Position numbers and translations under genes: made by a program. This document shows, in pieces, positions 1 to 10,984 of a stretch of 64,000 nt of DNA (position 1 is its first letter; each line of letters opens with the position of its first letter). The DNA comes from Lepeophtheirus salmonis (Eukaryota > Arthropoda > Copepoda > Siphonostomatoida > Caligidae). The notes beneath the pieces are model-generated. The model was not told the DNA's origin. It did no database searches and was given only the letters and a program-made list of their open reading frames with translations. The stretch is taken from NCBI RefSeq assembly GCF_016086655.4, contig NC_052135.2, positions 25,448,363 through 25,512,362 on the forward strand, written 5' to 3'.

Positions 1-300
1 ATATCTTCTTCTGTTCTCTTACGGGTTGGTATTGCTCGTCATTTTATACTTAAGTTTATAAGTTACACAGAGCAAGATTTCCTTAGCTCTAGTTGGTGTA
101 AATCTCATCACACTACAAAACAGTAAACATGCTAACCTATTTATTCTTCTCAACCTCTCCATCTGAAACTTCTTTGTTATTAGCATTTTTTTTCAACTTT
201 TTTCGAACTTCGACATTGTGTTGTACAATCAAGGTTACAACGTGTAAATAAGTTGTTGATAATGTTTGGTCAGATTGAAAATTGTAAACATCGATCTATA

Positions 301-510
301 ATAACGTCATGCAAGGTTAAATGGCTTGTAAAGATCATATTCATACAACTCAAAAATTAGGTCCATAAATTTAGATCGAAAAAAACTGGTCTATATATTG
401 AGAAACCAAAAATTGATACACGATTTGATAATGATTAAATTCCGGTCTATTGTCTTAGATCGTGACCTTAATTGCAATATCGGTCCAAAAAATCACTTAT
501 GACTGAACTT
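301..510 (+). repeat. dispersed repeat family A, copy 1
   Basis: This stretch shares an ordered series of motifs with 54546-54758: ATAACGTCAT, then a CATACAACTCA / CGTATAACTCAGG block, then TGGT(C/T)TATA(T/G)ATTGAGA, then GATTAAATTNCGGTCTAT followed by GTCT(T/G)AGAT, and finally AAAAAATCACT(T/C)A(T/A)GACNGAA. Order and spacing agree, so the two are copies of one interspersed element in the same orientation. No coding capacity is seen. The class is unknown. Confidence 0.6.
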
Positions 511-608
511 AACCATAGAATGTTCCGCCTGTTCCTGGACAACATTGATAAATAATTGACCACCATAAGTCCATGGACAACGCGCTCGGGAAAAATTATG
601 ATCCTGAG

Positions 609-629
609 CTCAATATGCGTAGGTTTGCA
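609..629 (+). repeat. inverted-repeat arm, partner at 5104-5124
   Basis: Twenty-one bases beginning CTCAATATGCGTAGG match the reverse complement of 5104-5124 with a single A/G difference, and weaker similarity (a CCATGG and an AATTAT block) continues on one side. The arms are 4.5 kb apart. They are either termini of one element or two inverted copies of a dispersed repeat. Confidence 0.5.
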
Positions 630-1600
630 CACCGGCCGTTCCTAGAAATGGAAATATACTTTATTTATATAGACTTCAAAGAAGATTTCTAGGTTTGATT
701 GAGTAAATGAAATACTTTAATGTTTACTTAATCAGTGCAGCTCCAGCTGACCAATAAAAGAAACATTAAAAAAAATTATAATTATTGGCTAATTTTGGGG
801 AATGTCTTTGCCAAAAATTTTACATTTTTTGTCTTCTCCACGACTTGAACCCTGTGTTTTCCTTCCTTTATTTTTTCACCCTCTTGATGCTTATAGTAAA
901 GTCATATTCTTGTTTTATTGTAGACAAATTCTAGGTTTTTTATCGCTTTAATATTTTTTCCCATTAATTTCCTTGTGTGTATGTATGTTTATTTTTATGT
1001 GCTTTTGTGTGTACCCTCTTTTCTGTCCTCTGTGTTTATCTATGAATAAATTTGATAAAATTGTTAGCCCATTGTGAGGGGTTTAGCTCATGTGTCGTTT
1101 GGTGATGAGCAGGAAGAATGAGATACGGGCACACGTCGGTCCTAAAACATCAACTTTAGGTTAAACGTACCTGTCCATCAATTTTTCCTTTTCGTGATTT
1201 TTGTTCAAAAAAATTTTACGTTGACATACAACATATGAGATAACGAACAAAGGAATTGCTGCTTTGTTTCCTTCTATTAGTTTTATTTAAAGCAGTTCTT
1301 AAGATTGTTTACATTAGATTAGAGATTTATGCTCCTTTTATTGTGCTATTTAGTAAATCCATTGTAGCAGGTAAGTGTGTGTACAGTTTGTTGTTGTATG
1401 GTTCTAATTAACAAAGGGAAAAAGTTGGAAAATGTAAATATCTGTTAGAAACATTAAGGAAGAGAGGTTGATAAATGTTTATTAATGTAACTAAGTTAAT
1501 TCTGAATAGAGAGAAGATATGTGGTATAAAATATGAACTAACTGCATGCAAGATTTTTTTCTAATTAGTAATCTGAAGTTTTTTTTTCTGTTTTCATAGT

Positions 1601-1685
1601 TGTTACCATTGGTGTTATGTCATTCCTTATTTAGGACTGAAGACTGCCGTTCCATCCAGTTTAGTTTCAGTCCTAAAGTTGTAAA
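1601..1685 (+). repeat. dispersed repeat family B, copy 1
   Basis: Shares with 20283-20400 the order TGTTAC(C/A)ATT(G/A)GTGTT, CCTTATTT, GACTGAAGA, a GCAGTCCC-like block, TCCAGT and AGTNCTAAA. Both copies are in the same orientation. Non-coding; class unknown. Confidence 0.5.
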
Positions 1686-1934
1686 TAACATTCCTTTATT
1701 ATTTTTTGACTGCTACTTGAATATTCAAATACGTTTTATGTCAAGTGAAATATATATTACACAATAAGTATTTATGCAATAAAAAAGAACAAAAAACATA
1801 TATTTTAAATTACGCATAACTTTGTGGTGAACATAAGAATATAATGCAACTCATCGATAAATAGAACTTGTTATCGATTGGGAGTAGTTTGCAAAGGGTT
1901 TTTAATAGTGCGTGACAATTTAAATTTTTTTGTT

Positions 1935-2935
1935 ATGGAATCGTCAAATTGAAAAGATTTAGCTAAATATTGTGCCGACCCAACTAAAAGACACTTGGAG
2001 AAATATAATAGAACGGATCTTCGAGATGTCTCAAAATCTATTTTGGTAAGATTTTCTTCGCTATTAAAGAAGGGTGATAGATTATGTACTTCACGCAGAA
2101 AAAAAACTATATCCAATGAAGGAACAGAGGAAGCCATCGACAGAAATGGATTTGATTGATCTTCCGACAGTACTCCCTGATGATGATCAGTTCAGTAGGG
2201 ATTTTTGAATTATATGATCTGAACAACTCATTGAATCTGTTAGGTGAAACATACACGAAAAGCTTCTAAGTCCAAAGTTTATGCGGTGACAAAACAAGAT
2301 AAAGTGTAAGAATCTGTTAAGAGGAAATTAGACTTGGTTACTGGATCTCATGTTGAAATCGATTCAAGTGATCCAATGTGCTCAGAAAACTGCGTGCCGG
2401 AAGTGATACAAGGGCTCAAGGAACAGTATAAAGTTTCAAATCCTGATAAAAAGATTCAAATTTTAACAATTTTTGCAAAAACTATGAGTACAAGAGTTAT
2501 GATACAGAGTTTTGGATATTCTCAACGAATGGCAGTGGATACAAGGGAATGACTGGATGTAAACGGTATGCTGGCGCTTCCTAATCCGAAGCAGGGTAAG
2601 TCAATGCCTGCTGATGTCATGGCAAAAGTGGTTCAGTTTTATCGTACAAACGATTCAAGTAGAATGTCATCTACAAAAATCAAATTACCACAGCAAGACA
2701 ACTATTTGAATTTACTAAATCTAGAATGGAAAACATGGGCTTTCGTTATTGCAACCAAGATGACTTAAATAATGAAGAAAGTACTCTAAGATAGAGATTA
2801 GGAAACGCAAACACTATTGTTGGTACTCAAAAACTCCATTCATTTATACCAAGGAATAATAGTTTGCTCATAGTAAGTGAATACAATGATTCAGCGGAAT
2901 CAAGAACTGAATCAGCTATCAGAAGAATGTGTATT
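1935..2935 (+). pseudogene. Internally deleted fragment of an uncharacterised transposon-type protein
   Basis: Three blocks in order on the plus strand read as parts of one protein. Block 1 (about 1965-2120) has CADPTKRHLEKY, DLRDVSK and GDRLCTSRRKK, a Cys-containing N-terminal module. Block 2 (about 2334-2670) has KIQILTIF, a QRMAVDTRE stretch, NPKQGKSMPADVMAKV and FYRTNDSSRM, which looks like a helix-turn-helix-type linker. Block 3 (about 2800-2900) has NTIVGTQKLHSFIP. From memory these motifs occur in this order in long, uncharacterised multi-copy arthropod and cnidarian proteins with a large central region between blocks 2 and 3. Here that central part is missing, and frameshifts and stops break the frame (a stop lies six codons after the ATG at 1935). 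I infer a dead mobile-element copy. It does not match a named transposase superfamily that I can state with confidence. Confidence 0.5.
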
Positions 2936-2939
2936 TTAT

Positions 2940-5100
2940 AGAATGAAAAATTATGCATTATATTTTGCTCAGTCAATATTTTTTTTATGTCATATCATGC
3001 CTTAGTGATAATATAGAATATGTTTATATGGATTTATATTTAAATGTTTTATAATGTTTAAATGTATATTTTCATTACAAAGAAGGTCAATTTAAAAATG
3101 TGGATTCAAAGGAAAAAGTTATTTAAAAGCTGAAATCCTCCTTATTAAATAATTATTATAATAATTAAAAACACCAGACCAAATAATGGAGTAACAGAAA
3201 ATGGGACAGGATAATGTATAGTATAAAAAGAAGTAAAATTAATATTAAAGTGTTCCACATACCTCTAGTTAGTGGCTTTTTTGGAGATGATCACATTGAG
3301 ATCCCATTCTAAATTTTTTTTTATGGAAACAATAAATTGGGCTACCTTCAAAAGCAAATCTGGCTAAATAAAATTTGCAGCCTGGCAGGGAGCCATTTTG
3401 AAGTACGCACCAAAGTGCCAAAATTTTAATTTTTGTTTTATTGCAACACGTTTATACTCAAATGAAAGCTGTATATGTGTTGAGTATTTTAACATAAAGA
3501 AAGTAAAAATCCAATCACTATGTAAGGAGTTATTGTCTTTTAAAGTATAAGATGGGCACGGGTTTTGCGACATTTTCCAGAACTTTGAGCGCCCCTAAAA
3601 TGGTCCCTGTGAGTCACAGCTATCTGAAATTTCATACAAAGAATTATGTAATAACGTTTAATAAGTGTACCAAAATCATCAGAATCGTTGATGGTCATGC
3701 CGTGTGTACAGTTGACATGGAATTTAGCCTTTGTTTGGAGTTATTTTTTAAACAATAATCCTACGTTTTTCAACGTTTTTGTTACCCACCTTCATTTGGA
3801 AAAGTTTCACTTTTTTTTTTATTAATCAATGATTAGGCCGAGTTTAAATTTAAACATATATTTAAATATTTTAATTATTTTAAAAGAAAATTCTAAAAAA
3901 TTATTTAAAAACCAAATACCAAACAAATTCTGTTTAAACAATATATTTTTTACTTGCAGGTGTTACATTAAAATATATAAACTCTTTTTCCTATCAACTT
4001 TTTAACATCCGATGTAAAATTGATTTTTTTTTAGTATATGAAGCATTGAGCTTTATCTAGGCACACTTATTACTACATTTTGTTTCTTAGAACTAGTAGT
4101 TCGAACATTTTTAGAGCACACTCAAAAATTAAAATCAACAGACCGACGGGTCTTTTAATATAGATTTAGCATCAAACAATTTTAATAGACAATTTTCTAA
4201 CTTAGAAAAAGTATAACTAAAGCCATTTCCTAAGGTACCCAAAGGAGACAAAACAGTGAATAATGTACGAACATTTAGAACTTTTATTTTGATATTGTCT
4301 ATTTAAATATGTAAAAAAAAAGACATATACTATACGTGGAGCATTAAAATTGATATGCCACCTAATTATGAAATTTTAAAGCAATAACATTTTACTTAGA
4401 TTAATTTCTTACCAAAGAACAACGAAAATAGTTAAAAATGAATAACTTTTTTAAGATCTTAATACAAATAAAAAAATCAGCTATATTTAGTAAAGATAAT
4501 TAAAAACAAAGACTGAATTATTTACAAAAGTGCATTATAATTAAGCAATGATTAAAAATTATATTATTTATATTCTTACATCATTTCAAAGTTTGATTAC
4601 AAAATGAGAAATTCTATAATTTTTATAATAAGATAAATGAAAATACATAATGCAAAAAGTTACATAACTCTAAATAATTATGTACACAATTATTTTAGAG
4701 TAATTACTTTAAATATTAATAACATCATATTAGTTTCAGTGAGTAATCCGCTTATCTAACGCTTGATCCAAATTGGGGGAAACTGTTTATAGGCTATACC
4801 AGAGACAGTTGCTACCTATCTTTTAATGGAAAATTTAAATAGGTACAACTATAAAATTTATTTCATTTAAAATGTATGATCAATAAACTAATGATAAATA
4901 ATTTTTGTCAACTTTTCTATGATATATTCTATCAAATTGATTTTGAGAGGGAAAGCCCTTTTTCCCGTAGAATTAATTTTGGAATAATGTAGTCATTTTT
5001 TTAAATGGTCTTTCAATTGTTCAGATGGAGTTGTCCTGATTAAGTATAAGTTAACATTACAGTATTATAATTACTAAGAATTATCTTTAATTAACGAAAT
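2940..5100. other. AT-rich non-coding DNA
   Basis: Short open frames at 3364-3573 (minus) and 3552-3758 (plus) overlap each other, show no recognised motif and are probably chance. The 3240-3780 part is slightly richer in GC and may be an old repeat. The rest is A/T runs with no gene seen. Confidence 0.5.
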
Positions 5101-5103
5101 AGC

Positions 5104-5124
5104 TGCAAACCTACGCACATTGAG
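5104..5124 (-). repeat. inverted-repeat arm, partner at 609-629
   Basis: Reverse complement matches 609-629 at 20 of 21 positions. Confidence 0.5.
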
Positions 5125-5129
5125 TTTAA

Positions 5130-6420
5130 AAGAATAATTACGGCCATGGGTGTTCTCTATTGGGCTACATAGTTCCATTTTCCATTTTATATTGTTTTGC
5201 AGTATCATATATGAGTTGATTTATTGTTTATTTTTATCAATTGATATAATTTTATTAAAATTCAAAACTTACTTATTGAGAAAAAAGTTGAGGTATCACA
5301 ATGTTCCGTATACAGACTCGGTTGCAACAAGTCGTGCAATTTTTCTAGTATTTATTTATAATATAAATTTTAATCTACTTCTCTACATTAAAAGCTATAG
5401 CATTTCATGCATTGAAAGATCTATACTATTTCTAATTTAAAATGGAATAGTCAAACTCAAAATGAAAATGAGGAAATTCAAAATGGAAATTTATTAACTC
5501 AAAGGCATATGCTTGTCATAAATACGAATATTTTAGTTTGAAAAAAGGGATGTTTTTTTTTTTTTTTTTTCAATAATTTCACCCCTCCCCTCCCAGAAAA
5601 ATTAATTTGACAGCCTTGTATGTATTAATATATACAAGGTCCACGGAAAGTTATGCTAAATGTTTGTTATTCTACTAATGATATAATTGTTTGTTTTGAT
5701 CTCATTTCGACGCAACTAGAGTTTAAACAAAATATATCGCAACTTTATATATAATTATATTATATAAAGTTAATTTAACAGGAGAGAGTTGCAACATTAA
5801 ATTCAACTGTATTCAATTATAATTTGTGCAAAAATTACTGAATAGTTTAATCTGTGAATACATTTAACAAATAGAAGATAAATATTGGTATATTGTGGTA
5901 AATTTTGGACTGTCACATCAGCTCTGGAAGATTTAGCAAGAAGTGAAACACTCTTCATGGTCTCCCCTACATAATGTTTTATTTATTAGACATTAATAAA
6001 GTACAATAAAAAGAAAGTAATGAGACTAGAATTAATACATATGGAGGTACGTACCTGGATTACTCACGTAACTTAAATTAAGTATTGGAAGAAGAACTTA
6101 GTATTGTCTTCTTCCATAAAAATAAAGTCAGGCACATAATAAGTATTAATTGAACCTACAAAATAGATACTTACTATGTAGTTTATAACTTTTGGATAAC
6201 CTCTAGGGATCTTTTTGTGCATTTATGTCTATGTGCGTGCACAGAGGATTACCCTCCAGAAAATTGTCATCATTGTATAATTCCCGCAACTATAATACAT
6301 ATATATTTAGTAATTTGTCTACCAATCAAACTAATCTACTGATGAGTCTGAGCCATGTAAGGAACTGTTGATAGTTCTCCCATCTGCAGATAAGCTAGAA
6401 TAAAATAATTATCCGAGCTT
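5130..6420. other. AT-rich non-coding DNA
   Basis: The open frame at 5150-5440 is hydrophobic only because of its A/T composition and has no recognised motif. A poly-T run lies near 5551-5570. No gene seen. Confidence 0.5.
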
Positions 6421-6422
6421 CC

Positions 6423-6582
6423 ATAATTGCACCCCAGAATTTGTGAAAGATACCCTTGGGGCTTCGAGACTCGTTAAAAAAGCACTGCGTTCACAAAAAA
6501 AAGCCTGCAAAAGACCCCACTTACTTTTTTATAATAACAGCTTCGAAGCCCGACATTTATGTTCAACGGGTACAATTGCAGG
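6423..6582. repeat. Hairpin (imperfect inverted repeat), MITE-like
   Basis: The left arm (about 6423-6480) contains AATTGCACCC and GGGGCTTCGAGACTCGTTA. The right arm (about 6525-6582), read on the minus strand, contains AATTGTACCC and CGGGCTTCGAAGCTGTTAT in the same order, followed in both by an A-rich block. The arms are about 60 bp with several mismatches and surround a 40 bp spacer. This is typical of a decayed foldback or MITE element. No target duplication was identified. Confidence 0.5.
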
Positions 6583-7243
6583 CAATTCTCTGATAAAAAT
6601 CTTCATATAATCATGTTTCTATATTTAACTTATCTATAGATTTAATTAGTATTACAATGTTTTAGCACACCATATTCTCAATTCATGAGTAAAACTTTAA
6701 GGGCAGAGATTAAACTGACGGATATTTTAGCAGATCAATTATAAGAAGTTACAAAATTATTTGTAATTACCCAAAGTTTGCCGATTATTACCGATATATT
6801 TTTTTCTAAAGAAATATTTTAAATAAAAACAATACCAAAAGTTACTAAATTACTTCATTCTCGAAATCATAAGTGTGGCTAGAGGGTCCATTTTTGTATG
6901 TTATATTTTTCCACTCATCTTAGTGATTGATTTCTTATCTAAAAAAATTTAGCTTCGAAATTTATGCCTTAAGTAACAAAGGGGAACACCAAATTTTAGC
7001 CAATGAAATTAAACCAAGAGTACAATTTGTCTTTAAGCATAATTTCCAAAACTGATCTCAGTTTTTCTCTGGGTCGTCAAGTTTCAGAAATATTTGAGAT
7101 TATAGTAATTCGAGACTATTCTCGTTCAGAGACATTTTTTAGCATTAAGACAAACAACAAATTGAAATACGATGAATAAAACTCACTGTAAAAAGGTATT
7201 TTACTATTATAAAAGTGTTTTCATTGATTCTGTATTCTCTTCT

Positions 7244-7396
7244 GAACTCTACTCTATTATGAAGCTTAGTTTTGTTCGGTTTTCTTCTGCGGCTAAATTT
7301 TCATCCTTTTACACTTCCCTAGTTATTGGAATTCGAGCATCTCTTATTGAGGATAAAGTATCTCGGTTCTTTTCTTTTGTCCTTATTCATAAAGAA
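7244..7396 (-). repeat. Local repeat, inverted arm 1
   Basis: Reverse complement of 7914-8072 with roughly 80% identity by eye. Shared landmarks are AAGCTTAGTTTT, TTCGGTTTTCTTCT, TTTTCATCCT, TTACACTTCCC and CTTTTGTCC. An open frame crossing this arm (7172-7414) is therefore repeat-derived and not treated as a gene. Confidence 0.65.
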
Positions 7397-7530
7397 ATTG
7401 TAGCTTATATATAATATCCATGTTCAGATAACTCCTAATATTTTACTTTACTGTAATTACGAATGGTATATCCAGTCTTTTATTTTATTCAATTATAATT
7501 GTAGCATCTTGTCAACATAAATAATTTTAC

Positions 7531-7764
7531 CTGCAAGAATTAAATGATTTGATTCGTGTTTTAGTGTTACGGAAAAAACATCTGAACTATTACTACCACG
7601 GTTACCACAACATTCCTGGCTTGTTAAAGAAATTAGGACTTCTACCTTATCGACCCGATGAATGGATGTTTTTTATAGATAGTTCAAATTATAGTTTAAA
7701 ATGTGTCCTTCTACTCAATGAAAATATTTTTGGTACAATTCCAATAGGACATTCTGTTATCTGA
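7531..7764 (+). pseudogene. Fragment of a second uncharacterised transposon-type protein
   Basis: A 78-codon open stretch contains ELNDLIRVL, HNIPGLLKKLGL, YRPDEWMFFIDSSNYSLKCV and IPIGHS. From memory, the series 'IxGLxxxLG...Y.P.EWRLFIDSS..SLK.VLLHNGN.F..IPIGHS' is a hallmark of a large multi-copy family of uncharacterised proteins in arthropods, generally considered mobile-element derived. The usual full protein is several hundred residues, so this is a small internal piece. There is no upstream ATG in frame, and the frame closes directly after IPIGHSVI. It lies between the two arms of the 7244-8072 inverted repeat, so it may be cargo of that element. No enzymatic residues can be assigned. 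Confidence 0.5.
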
Positions 7765-7913
7765 ACATGAATTTTATGCATAAGCTAGAAGTATAAATTG
7801 AAATATATAAAAAATAACATGCAAAAATATTTGAGTAAATGGAGAGACAAATTATAAATATAAAAGTTTTCTTAATTTGCTTAGATTGATCTTCATTATT
7901 TAAAGACGAAAAT

Positions 7914-8072
7914 TTATTTATGAGTTAGGACAAAAGAAGAGACCCTAGATAGTTAATCCTCAACAAGAAATGCTCAAAATCTAATACCTGGGGAAGTGTA
8001 ACAGGATGAAAACTTTAGCCGAAGAAGAAAACCGAAAAAAACTAAGCTTAATACTAGAATAGAGTCGACTCT
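7914..8072 (+). repeat. Local repeat, inverted arm 2
   Basis: Partner of 7244-7396. Its end (around AGAGTCGACTCTTTCAT) is also similar to 8490-8520 (AGAGTTGACTCCTTCAT), which identifies a third, direct copy. Confidence 0.65.
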
Positions 8073-8359
8073 TTCATTTGATTGGGATCTCTCCATTCAC
8101 ATAGAACTATGAATACCACCACCATCTAAGGTTGACACTATGACGGGATCCATTTACATTCAGATTCAGATAAAATGCTCTAGATGTGAACATATTATTA
8201 ATAATTTGTTCATTTGGTACTACAACAATGAGAAATTATAGCTATAAAACTATAATAATCTAAAATTTTAAAGTAAAATGAAATTTTACTTAGAAATTTT
8301 TTAAAGCCTAAATCATTCTTTATTCATGAATACCTACAGAAGTGGACTCTTTTGTTCTC

Positions 8360-8570
8360 CTTGAATTAGGACCAACGGAAGATACTTCTGACTTGATCAT
8401 CCATCTCAAGAGATCCTCTTAGTCTTATTCGGAACTTCGTATTCTACGATGGACGACGGGATGAAAATTCATCCGAAAAAGACTATAAGGCTTCATACGA
8501 GAGTAGAGTTGACTCCTTCATACGGAAAGGAATTCCATGATAGAAACAATGAAGAGATCCATTCATGATG
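8360..8570 (+). repeat. Local repeat, third more divergent copy
   Basis: Same order as 7914-8110: GAATTAGGAC, GGATGAAAA, CCGAA(A/G)AAG, CTTCATAC / CTTAATAC, AGAGT(C/T)GACTC, then GATCCATTCA. It is direct relative to arm 2. Confidence 0.45.
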
Positions 8571-8599
8571 AGTAGAGAATTTTAATATTCAAAATATAC

Positions 8600-10450
8600 C
8601 TAATTGTAATGAGTTTACTAATTACTAATCATTTTATTTGAATTCGTGCGAAGCGGGGTATTATTTATGTTATGATTTTATTTATTACAGGGTATTACTT
8701 CATTATGAGGACATTTGTATCGTAAATAATATAAGATTATGCTTCCTATTTGCTTGTACACCTCACTAAAAAATGGCACCACTAAAAAAAAATACCAAAT
8801 CGAACTAAATTCCTAGGAGATCCTTATTTCTTTAAATATTTATTTTTTTTAAGTAAAAGATAGAATATTTTTCTATAATATGAACTATTTTATTCCTTAA
8901 CGCTATGAATGATGAATAAGTGATAATGGTCCCAAGAAGAGCGTTGTTTTTCATCATTTTTCAGCCTAAAAATGGAAATATATTGAGTTCAAAGAGAATA
9001 CAGAATCAATAAAAACACTTTTATGATCATAAAAGACCTTTTTACATCAGTTTTATTTATCGTACTTCAATTTGATGGTTGTCTTAATGCTGAAAATGTC
9101 TCTGAACGATAATAGTCTCGAATTACTAAAATCTCAAATATTTCTGAAACCTGACGACCCAGTTTTGAATTTTGCGTTCAAAGATAAATTATATTCTTGT
9201 CTTAATTTCATTGGTGGTAATTTGGACCCTCTGATTGTTCCCTTGTGTAATATTTTAAAGCGTGAGAAAAGCACTAGTCAACTTTATTTTTTTTAAAGTG
9301 TCTATTATTTAATTAGTTGATAGAGTTACAAAGGTTATGTATAAGTAAACTTACGCTTCTATCTCTAAGAGCAACCGGGAATACAAGATAATAACCTTAA
9401 TTTTTCATTGTTTTTTTTTTTTCCTTTTTCGTTGTCTTTGAGAGTATTATTAACTATTAATAAATAAATAAAACTATTATTTCAAGCAATAAATCTTATT
9501 TAACTTTGAAGATCTTGATTGTTTTAGATACTGTACTTTTAATTATGAAGTTGTATCTCTTCACTTGACAAAAAATTATAATTTTTAGTCATTGTGCTTC
9601 AAAAAAGAGGAATTTAATATACTTTAAAAGAGAAAGTCAATGTTGTGTCATTTTTTTTTTTACTTACAAATATATAAATATACAAAATATGGTTCGGCAG
9701 TAATGACATTTTTGGAATCACTGTTTTATATCAAAGACATAATATAAGCATTTAAAAACGTTTTCCAATGAACATATTTTGAAATTAGATGAATATAATT
9801 TGTTGAAATTCCGATTAAGAAAAATTACATTAATAATTAAAATATTTTCTGAATCTGGAAACATTATTACAAATCATAGAGTCATTTTTTTTTCTTATTT
9901 TGTAATCTTTGAAGGCAAGAAATAACACTTAATTATTGTAGATGTTAGAAAATAAAATTTTCTAAAAAAACTGAAATCTGAAATTTTTAAGATATTATTA
10001 AGGTATTAAGGTCTTGTTTCGGGTAAAATCAATCAGAAACGCACCATATCAATCAAAAGACAAAAAAAGTCGAAATTTCGTTGACTATTATAGTCAATGA
10101 GATTAAATGTATGTCTAATGAATTTTCACTTATGCAATATGGGCAGCTTGAGGGATTTGGGCTCTTGTGTGATTATTTATACTTTTTTTAGGGTCAAATT
10201 TAAAAAAAGCAAAAAATAAAGGCCGTTTCATTGGTTATTGGTATTTTTTTTTCTTAAATAATCGATATCGGCCAAGTTTTATATAATATATAGCACTGAA
10301 ATGCCCAGTTTTGGTCTGAAAATCCCATACTGGTTCGAAAAAGTTTGAATTATTGTTAGGGTTTTCTACAAAATGAGAATCACTCAAAATCACTGAAAGA
10401 AGTAAAAACTATTTATGAAACTCAGTCCAACACAGTTTTTTTTTTTTTGG
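8600..10450. other. AT-rich non-coding DNA
   Basis: The open frame at 9072-9296 shows no family motif that I recognise. A perfect 17 bp palindrome, TTGACTATTATAGTCAA, lies at 10081-10097. No gene is seen. Confidence 0.5.
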
Positions 10451-10457
10451 GGGGGAA

Positions 10458-10889
10458 TTGATCTTAAGGGATCGGGATTCAGCCGAGAAATACACCCGTT
10501 TTCAAATCGGGGACCGATATTTTGATCCAGAACAGAAATTTAATCGCTTTCAAATCAGGGACCGATTTTTTAAGTCTCAATTTATGGAACAATATTTTAT
10601 CCCAACCACCGAATTTATGAATTGTACAAATATGATTTGTGAAACACATTACATCATATACAATTCACCTATAGAATCAGTTCACACAATTAGTTTTGGC
10701 TTCAAAATAAATTCCCTGTCGCTTAACATACATTATGGGGTTTTTTTTCAGAAAAAGTTTGGAATATTATTTCTGTCTGTATTTCTCGTGGAAAGGGCCT
10801 TTAGTGCAGTTTCAAATCTTCTTACAAAAATTACAAAGTCGATTAAATCATTGAATGTGGAGACTTGGGATTATCTAACTCGTGAATAA
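10458..10889 (+). pseudogene. hAT transposase C-terminal dimerisation-domain fragment
   Basis: The last 40 residues of this open stretch (about 10770-10886) read FLVERAFSAVSNLLTKITKS and end NVETWDYLTRE. 'LVERxFSAVxxLLTKxRxxL' is the signature of the hAT family C-terminal dimerisation region, as in ZBED5/SCAND3-like transposases. The first part (10470-10590) is unlike a transposase: it contains a two-copy tandem of about 48 bp, seen in protein as RFQIGDRYFD and RFQIRDRFF. No DDE region, BED finger or terminal repeats are present, so this is a non-functional remnant. The hAT call for the C-terminal part is fairly secure; the rest is unassigned. Confidence 0.6.
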
Positions 10890-10984
10890 TTAATAATTAA
10901 AAATACAGCATAGTTTTAAAAACGTTGTCGTATGGATAGGGCTTTAATATTTAAAGTTATGTAACAATTTTCTACATACTTTAT

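Larger units (their letters stand above)
1..1590. other. AT-rich non-coding DNA with one dispersed-repeat copy
   Basis: No open frame of interest is visible. The stretch holds homopolymer A/T runs, the first copy of dispersed repeat family A (301-510) and one arm (609-629) of a long-distance inverted repeat whose partner is at 5104-5124. I see nothing else. Confidence 0.6.

Noticed and set aside
1871..2137. 88-codon minus-strand open frame
   Set aside because: The plus strand carries the conserved KYCADPTKRHLEKY / GDRLCTS blocks; the minus frame is its shadow.
6341..6370. CTGATGAGTCTGAG, possible hammerhead core
   Set aside because: No GAAA follows a paired stem II, so the core is incomplete.
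7172..7414. 80-codon plus-strand open frame
   Set aside because: Lies on an arm of a non-coding inverted repeat whose other copies do not keep the frame.
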